NCBI GenBank assembly: GCA_025361385.1
Contig: JANYAJ010000052.1
Span: 1 to 6,849, forward strand
Source: Nitrospira sp.
GTDB lineage: Bacteria; Nitrospirota; Nitrospiria; Nitrospirales; Nitrospiraceae
Reading direction: 5' to 3'
DNA length: 6,849 nt
Numbering within the stretch: position 1 is the first letter of the stretch; each line of letters starts with the position of its first letter. The notes beneath the pieces were generated by a model that was not told the origin of the DNA, ran no database searches, and was given only the letters and a program-made list of their open reading frames with translations. Shown piece after piece: positions 1 through 5,118 of the stretch. The position numbers were made by a program, and so were the translations under genes.

Positions 1-218
1 GTTGCTAGGACCTGCCAATTGCCTGCGGGTCGTCCATCGAACAACGTTCCAATTGAGAATTCGCTGGGAAGGGTGCCCGGTTGCTCACGATCAAAATTCC
101 ACGCAGGCGCAGGAGAGGCGGTCTCTGCCTGGGCAACCACCGCCCCGAAGGCTATCTGAAGGGAGGCTATGAAACTCATGACAATCAGCGCCGACGGATT
201 CATATGAGCTACTTCCAT
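1..218 (-). CDS. Exported protein, N-terminal part only (possible DUF1080/ConA-like domain)
   Basis: This reading frame starts at 218 and runs off the left edge after 72 codons, so only the N-terminus is seen. The start is supported by a GGGAGG ribosome binding site 7 bases upstream. An in-frame ATG at 203 is a weaker alternative. Residues 1-31 look like a Sec signal peptide: a short polar start, a hydrophobic core (LIVMSFIASL) and a likely cleavage after VAQA. The mature start contains WNFDREQPGTLPSEF followed by TLFDGRPAGNWQV. That pattern (W-x-F-D, a P-x-x-F turn, then G-x-x-G-x-W-x-V) recalls the first beta strands of exported DUF1080/LamG-like, concanavalin-A-type proteins. The match is from memory of the family and is tentative. 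The frame overlaps the end of the preceding gene by 10 bases, so it belongs to the same transcript. The existence of the gene is fairly certain; its function is not. Confidence 0.7.
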   Translation of the reverse strand, partial: MEVAHMNPSALIVMSFIASLQIAFGAVVAQAETASPAPAWNFDREQPGTLPSEFSIGTLFDGRPAGNWQVLA

Positions 219-949
219 GTCACTTCCTCCCAACAGAGATGGACAAAGGTTTCGAACGGAGGAAAGTTGTTCGTGTTTTGTTCCTTCGACCGGATCCAGA
301 GATCGATTTCCATCGCGGCTGGGTCAGTTTCGCCTCCAGGCAGCGTTCGCTTCACGGGATAGTGGACCTCATGGGTCTTGGGATCGCGGGATCGTTCCAT
401 GACCATGAAATGGGCATCATAGTCTTTGTAGAGCACCTGATCGTTCTTCTGCACGGTGGCTGTGCCCCATCCACCAAGGTACAGCCAGGTTTTCGGATAG
501 AGCGGATCGCCGTTGTTGGAATCGCCATGTTCATAAACTCTAGTCGCAATCCCTCCGTCCTGGAACGGGGCTTTTGCGGCAAACCGATCAAAGACGATTC
601 GATACCGATCGGTGCCCTCGATAAACTCAGCGACCGCCTGGCCGCTGTTGGTGAGTTCATTCACCTCAATGTCGATCGCCCCTTGCAGTGGGGTCAGTCT
701 CTTGCCGGCATAGTCAAGGTGATCCCAAGGTGCGCGATCATTCATGCTTCCGATCAGAGTAGTGCGCTGCCCGGAAAGGTGGAATTGTCCGCTATAGTAA
801 GGATGTTCAGTGGCTTGAAAAATCCTGGTTCCTTCGTGTTCTTTTGGAGTGCCGAACTGCCCCGCAAGAGCAGCAGGTACGAACAACAGTGCCGTGACCA
901 GCACTGTTGACGCTACCAAAGGTGCGGCTAGACTTTGTTGAGTTGCCAT
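209..949 (-). CDS. Exported protein of unknown function, 246 aa
   Basis: I do not recognise this family. Residues 1-29 form a clear Sec signal peptide with a hydrophobic core at about 10-26 and likely cleavage after AALA, leaving a soluble mature protein of about 217 residues. There is no lipobox and no further membrane segment. The mature part is rich in aromatic residues and beta-type patterns: HLSGQRTTLIGSM at 57-69, an acidic strand AIDIEVNEL at 91-99, TWLYLGGWGTATV at 154-166 and AMEIDLWIR at 212-220. This would suit a compact beta-sandwich or barrel. Nine histidines (38, 49, 57, 77, 141, 180, 193, 196, 237) and one cysteine (239) are present; metal binding is possible but unproven. The start at 949 has a GGAGGG site 6 bases upstream. 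The gene follows the permease gene by 25 bases and overlaps the next gene by 10. Its place behind the transporter suggests a periplasmic accessory or a substrate-processing role. Confidence 0.85.
   Translation of the reverse strand: MATQQSLAAPLVASTVLVTALLFVPAALAGQFGTPKEHEGTRIFQATEHPYYSGQFHLSGQRTTLIGSMNDRAPWDHLDYAGKRLTPLQGAIDIEVNELTNSGQAVAEFIEGTDRYRIVFDRFAAKAPFQDGGIATRVYEHGDSNNGDPLYPKTWLYLGGWGTATVQKNDQVLYKDYDAHFMVMERSRDPKTHEVHYPVKRTLPGGETDPAAMEIDLWIRSKEQNTNNFPPFETFVHLCWEEVTWK
226..231 (-). promoter_or_regulatory. Ribosome binding site (GGGAGG) deciding the start at 218
   Basis: A GGGAGG Shine-Dalgarno sequence lies 7 bases before the ATG at 218 and inside the last codons of the upstream gene. 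It supports the 218 start over the in-frame ATG at 203 and suggests translation of the two genes is coupled. Confidence 0.7.
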
Positions 950-974
950 GGCAATCCCTCCTCTGTTGGAAAAC

Positions 975-1745
975 CTACTGTCGCTCTGTTCCCCAACGGC
1001 GATGGAGAAATCGCTCTATCGGGGCGAAAAGCGCTTTATCGACTGCGAGGCCGATGATCACGACCACGAGCATGACTCCGATCACTTGATCCATCGCATT
1101 CAACTCGCGGCCGTAATGCAACAGATGACCGAGACCGAAGCCGGTTAGAATCGTGACGAAAATCTCGGCGGCCATGAGGGAGCGCCAGGCGAATGCCCAG
1201 CTCTGCTTCATGCCGCTCAACAAGAATGGAAGCGATGCCGGCAGGATCACCTGCGTCCATGTATGGAGTCCTGTCGACCCCATGCTGCGGGCGGCCCGTA
1301 CGTAAATGGGTGGAATGGTCCGCACCCCGTTGTCGGTCGCAATGATCAAGGACCAAAGAGTTCCCATTACCACGACGAACAGCATGGCGGATTCTGTTTG
1401 GCCGAACCAGAGCAGAGCTAGCGGCACCCAACAGACGCTGGGGAGGGTTTGGAGTCCCAGCGCAAGGATGCCGATCGTGTCCTGGCACCACCGGGATGAT
1501 GCGGTGAGCAGTCCCAAGGGAAGCCCGGCGAGGATTCCCAATCCATAGCCGATGAGGAGCCGCCGTACAGTGACGACCGTAGCCTCCCAGAGCGTGCCGT
1601 CTTCAACGGCGGACCGAAGATACTCAAAGACGCTGAGGGGCGAGGGCAACAAGACAGGAGACCAGATGTGTGCTTCCACGACCAGATGCCACGCCACCAC
1701 GAGGCACACAAAGAACAGGGATGCCGCCAGCCATCGTGCGATCAT
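975..1745 (-). CDS. ABC transporter permease, NitT/TauT (SsuC/TauC/NrtB-like) family
   Basis: This is the inner-membrane permease of a binding-protein-dependent importer of the sulfonate/taurine/nitrate class. The 256-residue length is normal for the family. Hydrophobic segments lie at about residues 5-23, 65-82, 91-112, 120-136, 173-198 and 219-240, which fits the usual six-helix BPD_transp_1 layout. The cytoplasmic EAA loop that docks on the ATPase is at 151-173: AARSMGSTG, then VILPASLP, with the conserved glycine and the proline of the I-x-x-P end. The N-terminal LLPSPLSVFEYL (32-43) is also typical of SsuC/TauC proteins. The start at 1745 overlaps the stop of the ATPase gene as ATGA (4 bases), a common sign of coupled translation of subunits made in fixed ratio. 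The substrate cannot be inferred from the permease itself. The family assignment is secure; the ssuC symbol is withheld because the substrate is unknown. Confidence 0.95.
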   Translation of the reverse strand: MIARWLAASLFFVCLVVAWHLVVEAHIWSPVLLPSPLSVFEYLRSAVEDGTLWEATVVTVRRLLIGYGLGILAGLPLGLLTASSRWCQDTIGILALGLQTLPSVCWVPLALLWFGQTESAMLFVVVMGTLWSLIIATDNGVRTIPPIYVRAARSMGSTGLHTWTQVILPASLPFLLSGMKQSWAFAWRSLMAAEIFVTILTGFGLGHLLHYGRELNAMDQVIGVMLVVVIIGLAVDKALFAPIERFLHRRWGTERQ

Positions 1746-2530
1746 CCTGCCACCTCGGTCTGCACATAGCCTTTCAGCACGCGGGTGATCTCCGTCGCAT
1801 AGCGGGCGAGGTCCACGCTATTGATGTCGCGTGGGCGAGGAAGGGGAATCGCGAATTCTTCGCGAATCCGTCCTGGGTTTGGTGAAAACAGAATGACCCG
1901 GTCGCCCAAGCAAACTGCCTCACGCACGTTGTGCGTGACGAAGACGATGGTTTTTCGATGCTGGCTCCAGATACGTTGAATGTCGCCGTACAATTGTTCG
2001 CGCGTGAGGGCATCCAGCGCTCCGAAGGGTTCGTCCATCAAGAGCATGCTGGGATTTGGTGCCAGCGCCCTGGCCAAGGCCACGCGCTGTTTCATGCCGC
2101 CCGATAGCTCATGCACATTGGCATGCATAAACCGCTTCAATCCTACGAGCTCAAGATAATACTCGGCGGTGGTGAGCCCGCTTCTCAGCTGCAATCCGAA
2201 CAGCACATTGCCCAGCACCGTCAGCCAGGGGAAGAGCGCGGCCTCTTGAAACATCACGAGACGATGGGGGCCCGGGCCGGTGATGGTCTGACCATCGGCT
2301 TGGACTAGGCCCTGATTGGGTCGGTCGAGGCCGGCGATGATATTGAGCAGGGTTGATTTTCCGCAACCGCTGGGGCCGACGAGGCAGACAAACTCTCCTT
2401 CCGCGATATGCAGCGTTACATTGTCGAGCGCCTGGACGTGCAGTGAACTGGTTTTGAACCATTTCGAGACCTGTTCGAGGACGAGCTTGGGGGATGGGCG
2501 AGTTTGTCGGGCAGCGTCAGACGTGCCCAT
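1742..2530 (-). CDS. ABC transporter ATP-binding protein, NitT/TauT (SsuB/TauB-like) family
   Basis: This is the ATPase that powers the adjacent permease from the cytoplasmic side. All hallmark motifs are present and intact in 262 residues: Walker A GPSGCGKST (52-60), Q-loop glutamine 95 in MFQEAALFPW, the ABC signature LSGGMKQRVALARAL (142-156), Walker B MLLMDEP (162-168) with catalytic E167, the D-loop ALDALT (171-176), and the switch histidine 200 in FVTHNVREA. The Q-loop EAALFPWLTV and the C-terminal LPRPRD are characteristic of the SsuB/TauB/NrtD group. There is no extra C-terminal regulatory domain. The start at 2530 lies one base after the stop of the binding-protein gene (TGA-G-ATG). 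The nearest Shine-Dalgarno-like run (AAAGG) is about 10 bases away, so re-initiation by ribosomes finishing the upstream gene is likely. It overlaps the permease gene by 4 bases. Confidence 0.96.
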   Translation of the reverse strand: MGTSDAARQTRPSPKLVLEQVSKWFKTSSLHVQALDNVTLHIAEGEFVCLVGPSGCGKSTLLNIIAGLDRPNQGLVQADGQTITGPGPHRLVMFQEAALFPWLTVLGNVLFGLQLRSGLTTAEYYLELVGLKRFMHANVHELSGGMKQRVALARALAPNPSMLLMDEPFGALDALTREQLYGDIQRIWSQHRKTIVFVTHNVREAVCLGDRVILFSPNPGRIREEFAIPLPRPRDINSVDLARYATEITRVLKGYVQTEVAG

Positions 2531-2531
2531 C

Positions 2532-3500
2532 TCAATTCAACCTTTCGATAAGCCGCGACAAATCAGGCACCTTACGCATGAACCCTGCGCGTTGGGCCTG
2601 TGCGACGAATTGTTGGTACTCCATTGGAGAGGCCTCTGTGGTCAGCACAATCCTGGTCCAAGCGCGCGCGATCAACTCGGCTGAGACCTTGGCTTGCGTT
2701 TCGGCGGCCAATTCCTGTTGGACCATCTGCTTGGCCTCTTCCGGATGCGAGAGAATCCAATCGGTCAGCTCCCGGTGGGCCTGGGCAAACTTCTTTGCCA
2801 GCTCACGCTTGGTCTTGAGAAATTTCACGCTCGAGACCAGGACGGTGATGCTGTCCTTCGATTGTTCGAGAAGAATCTTGCCGCCGGCATCGCGCTCTAG
2901 CCGCGAAACCCACGGTTCAACGGTCCAGACCGCATCGAGTTTCTTGTTCTGGAACAAGGCGAGTTGATCCGGGTTGGCGGTCGGAACGATGAACGCATCC
3001 CCGCCGGTTTGGGGGATCGTTAAGCCGCCGGACGCCAGCCAGGCGCGGCAGGCAATGTCCTGGGTGTTGCCGAGTTGCGGGGTGGCTATGGTTTTCCCTC
3101 GGAAATCGGCTGGTTGCTTGAGGAGCGAATCCTGCTGAACGACAAGGGCCGCGCCACCGGCGGCGGCGCCCGCGATAATCCGGACTTCTTCGCCGTTGGA
3201 TTTGGTGTAGGCATTCAATGCAGGGCTAGGCCCCACGTAGGTGAGGTCAATGGAGTCGGCCAGGATCGCTTCCATGGCGCTTGGTCCAGCATTGTAGATA
3301 TACCACTCGATCTTGACGTCGGTTCCCAGCCGTTGTTCAAACCACCCCCGGCCAGTGCGAGAGAGATGCTGGGCCACCAAGCCTTGGACATGGGTCATGT
3401 TGGGAAAATGCCCGACGCGGATCGTGTCTCCTGCGACGGCTCGAGCGGTCGGGGTGATGAGCGACAACGTTCCTAGCAATAGCAACATGGGTATCTTCAT
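2532..3500 (-). CDS. Periplasmic solute-binding protein, NitT/TauT (SsuA/TauA/NrtA-like) class
   Basis: This is the periplasmic receptor for the ATPase and permease that follow at once. The chosen start at 3500 gives 322 residues. It has an AAGAAGG site 6 bases upstream and begins directly with a Sec signal peptide (MKIPMLLLLG, cleavage near TARA at 18-21). The frame stays open upstream to 3650, but that would add 50 polar residues before the signal peptide and would overlap the lipoprotein gene. The mature protein shows the SsuA/NMT1 pattern: IRVGHFPNMTHVQGL (27-41), YNAGPSAMEAI (69-79), IDLTYVGPSPALNAY (84-98), AGAAAGGAALVV (110-121), FRGKTIATPQLGNTQD (133-148) and LDAVWTVEPW (188-197). Such proteins bind small anions or sulfonates in the cleft between two lobes. 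The GHFPNxTH and VGPSPA forms are common in proteins labelled aliphatic-sulfonate or nitrate binding, but the ligand is not proven by these motifs. Confidence 0.92.
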   Translation of the reverse strand: MKIPMLLLLGTLSLITPTARAVAGDTIRVGHFPNMTHVQGLVAQHLSRTGRGWFEQRLGTDVKIEWYIYNAGPSAMEAILADSIDLTYVGPSPALNAYTKSNGEEVRIIAGAAAGGAALVVQQDSLLKQPADFRGKTIATPQLGNTQDIACRAWLASGGLTIPQTGGDAFIVPTANPDQLALFQNKKLDAVWTVEPWVSRLERDAGGKILLEQSKDSITVLVSSVKFLKTKRELAKKFAQAHRELTDWILSHPEEAKQMVQQELAAETQAKVSAELIARAWTRIVLTTEASPMEYQQFVAQAQRAGFMRKVPDLSRLIERLN

Positions 3501-3506
3501 GATCAT

Positions 3507-3513
3507 CCTTCTT
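3507..3513 (-). promoter_or_regulatory. Ribosome binding site (AAGAAGG) for the binding-protein gene
   Basis: An AAGAAGG run lies 6 bases upstream of the ATG at 3500, within the 26-base gap after the lipoprotein gene. It abuts the in-frame ATG at 3506, leaving no room for ribosome loading there, so 3500 is the better start. Confidence 0.65.
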
Positions 3514-3526
3514 GGAATTGGGCCGT

Positions 3527-4261
3527 TCAAGGCTGTGAAGGTTTGAGTGTTCGTCCCGGATCCAGTCCAGGCTGAATCGGCATGGCCGAAAGCGCCTCTC
3601 GGTACCGAATCTGGAGTTCTTCCCGCTGATCTGGTGCGAACAGCGCCCATCTGGAACTGACCCTTGCCAGAAACTCCTCAGGTTCGAAGGTCGCATCGAA
3701 GGCGGCGGTCCGTTCAGGGACGTTAGGCATTTGCCGGTCATATTTGCTGATATCCGGGCCTGGGCTATGCCGATCGTGAATCTCGCTCAGCGAGAGGGAG
3801 AGGATAGTGCCCCGAACTGCGAGCCATCCCGTGGTGGTTTCTTCTTCTCCTTGATCCGTCGCATGGCTCAGGTGGAAGTAGACGCGCTGGGTAGGGGTGG
3901 CCTGCGCCAGGGCCTTTGAGAGTGCCGGGGCGAGGACGATGATTTCCTCATCCCTGAACGCTCTGGTCCGGTCGGCTTGACCGCTGAACAATTGGTGAAT
4001 CACGTTCCGTCTTTCCCATGATCGGACGCCGCGGAGTACGGTCCCGAGCTCTGTCGGCGTCAACGCAGTCGGGTGTGTGTTGGATGTCGAGTCAGGATCT
4101 CCCTCCAGGCGGACCGTGTTGAGTCCCGACTCATAAATTGCTTTCTGTGGTGAGACAGGTTGACTCGCGCAACCGGCGATCACGGTAAGACTTAGGAGGA
4201 TGAACAGCGCCCGAATCGACTGCAGATTGTGTGAATTTCCTGAATGTCTGATGTGGTTCAT
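3527..4261 (-). CDS. Putative outer-membrane lipoprotein of unknown function, 244 aa
   Basis: I do not recognise this family. The N-terminus has a polar stretch with several histidines, a hydrophobic core at about residues 18-29 (ALFILLSLTVIA) and a lipobox ending in IAGC with the lipidated cysteine at 31. The residue after it is alanine, not aspartate, which by the usual Lol rule favours the outer membrane. The mature part (about 214 residues) is hydrophilic, probably mixed helix and strand: a charged helix-like region ELGTVLRGVRSWERRN (71-86), a segment DRTRAFRDEEIIVLAPALS (97-115), a beta-like stretch VYFHLSHATD (127-136) and TTTGWLAVRGTILSLSLSEI (142-161). The tail is proline-rich. The start at 4261 has an AGGAGG site 7 bases upstream and overlaps the ModA-type gene's stop as ATGA. 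Lying between two binding-protein genes and downstream of a porin, it may help the pore or tether a receptor; that role is inference from position only. Confidence 0.85.
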   Translation of the reverse strand: MNHIRHSGNSHNLQSIRALFILLSLTVIAGCASQPVSPQKAIYESGLNTVRLEGDPDSTSNTHPTALTPTELGTVLRGVRSWERRNVIHQLFSGQADRTRAFRDEEIIVLAPALSKALAQATPTQRVYFHLSHATDQGEEETTTGWLAVRGTILSLSLSEIHDRHSPGPDISKYDRQMPNVPERTAAFDATFEPEEFLARVSSRWALFAPDQREELQIRYREALSAMPIQPGLDPGRTLKPSQP

Positions 4262-5082
4262 GGTTTGACCTCCTGCTGTTGGGCAACGCCGACCTCGGTT
4301 GACATCCGATCAAACCCGTTTTCTTGTAGGAGGGTTTGTATCTGGGGTGTCAGTAAAAACTCGATGAAATCTCCGGCACCTGAAATGTTTTTGGCGGTCC
4401 AGGCCGTGGCGACCCCATAGCGGATGGGAGTATGAGAACCGACCGGGGCTGTATCGAGAATGCGGATATTCACATTCGATACGGCGTCAGTTCGGTACAC
4501 GACGCCGACCTCGGCTTCGCCTTTGGCAACCAGATCGAGGACCGCCCGGGAATGTTCGCCGAAGATGTATTGAGACTTCAGTTGGGCATCGAGTTTGTTG
4601 TAGGTAAGAAACTGCGCCGCCACTTTTCCGACTGCCGAAGACTTGGGATCCCCGATGGCGATCCGTCGGATCGGGACTGTTCGTAAATCTTGAATGGAGG
4701 CAATGGGGGCCGGCAGGCTGGTGCTGGTGATCAAGACCAGGGACGTACCAGCATAGGCCCGCTTGGTCCCTTGAATGATCAGACCTTTCTTTTCGAGCTG
4801 TTCAATTTCTTCAAACAGCGACGGCAGGAAGACATCCACCGGCGCGCCCTGTTCAATCTGGTTGCGGAGTGTTTGAGAGGGTCCGTAGACGACTCGTACG
4901 TTGATTGCACGGTGCTGCGCTTCGAAGATCGGCAAGACTTTTCTGAGCGCGTCCTTGAGGCTGTTGGCGGCTGCGATGGTGAGGGTCTCCGGTTGGGCCT
5001 GCGCAGAGGGCGTGACCCAGAGAGCTGCTGTCACCACACCGGCGAAAAGCACAGCCCTGAACCATTGGCGTTGGTATGTCAT
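4258..5082 (-). CDS. ModA-type periplasmic oxyanion-binding protein
   Basis: This is a periplasmic type-II binding protein of the molybdate/tungstate (ModA) family, 274 residues including a Sec signal peptide (cleavage near SAQA at 26-29). Family motifs are clear: LTIAAANSLKDAL (34-46), VVYGPSQTLRNQIEQGAPVD (64-83), RIAIGDPKSSAVGKVA (140-155) and VGVVYRTDA (192-200). S41, S69 and Y196 sit where Escherichia coli ModA has Ser12, Ser39 and Tyr170, which hold the oxyanion. The two other ligand positions (Ala125 and Val152 in E. coli) fall on non-identical residues here (about V151 and S178), so the ligand may not be molybdate. No modB or modC gene is in the window, which is unusual for modA. It follows the porin gene by 36 bases, has an AGGAG site 7 bases before the start, and overlaps the lipoprotein gene by 4. 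Family confidence is high; ligand confidence is low. Confidence 0.9.
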   Translation of the reverse strand: MTYQRQWFRAVLFAGVVTAALWVTPSAQAQPETLTIAAANSLKDALRKVLPIFEAQHRAINVRVVYGPSQTLRNQIEQGAPVDVFLPSLFEEIEQLEKKGLIIQGTKRAYAGTSLVLITSTSLPAPIASIQDLRTVPIRRIAIGDPKSSAVGKVAAQFLTYNKLDAQLKSQYIFGEHSRAVLDLVAKGEAEVGVVYRTDAVSNVNIRILDTAPVGSHTPIRYGVATAWTAKNISGAGDFIEFLLTPQIQTLLQENGFDRMSTEVGVAQQQEVKP

Positions 5083-5118
5083 GATCGTTCTCCTGACGGT
5101 TAAATAATTCGTATCGTT

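Noticed and set aside
239..910. A 223-codon open frame on the plus strand opposite the 246-aa exported protein gene.
   Set aside because: It lies fully within a well-supported minus-strand gene that has a signal peptide and a strong ribosome binding site, and its product shows no coherent fold pattern. It is a shadow frame of GC-rich coding DNA.
1742..3500. Naming the transporter ssuABC, tauABC or nrtABC.
   Set aside because: The motifs fix the NitT/TauT family but not the substrate, and no sulfonatase, taurine dioxygenase or nitrate reductase gene is in the window.
3501..3650. A 50-residue N-terminal extension of the NitT/TauT receptor, starting at 3650.
   Set aside because: It would place polar sequence before an obvious signal peptide and overlap the lipoprotein gene by 124 bases. 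The ATG at 3500 has a good ribosome binding site.
4690..5103. Plus-strand open frames opposite the ModA-type gene (also 4432-4686).
   Set aside because: They are antisense to a clearly conserved protein and their products resemble nothing recognisable.
5083..5118. A possible internal promoter in the AT-rich gap between the porin and ModA-type genes (TATTTA-like -10).
   Set aside because: No matching -35 element is found at a suitable distance; the AT-rich patch alone is not enough.
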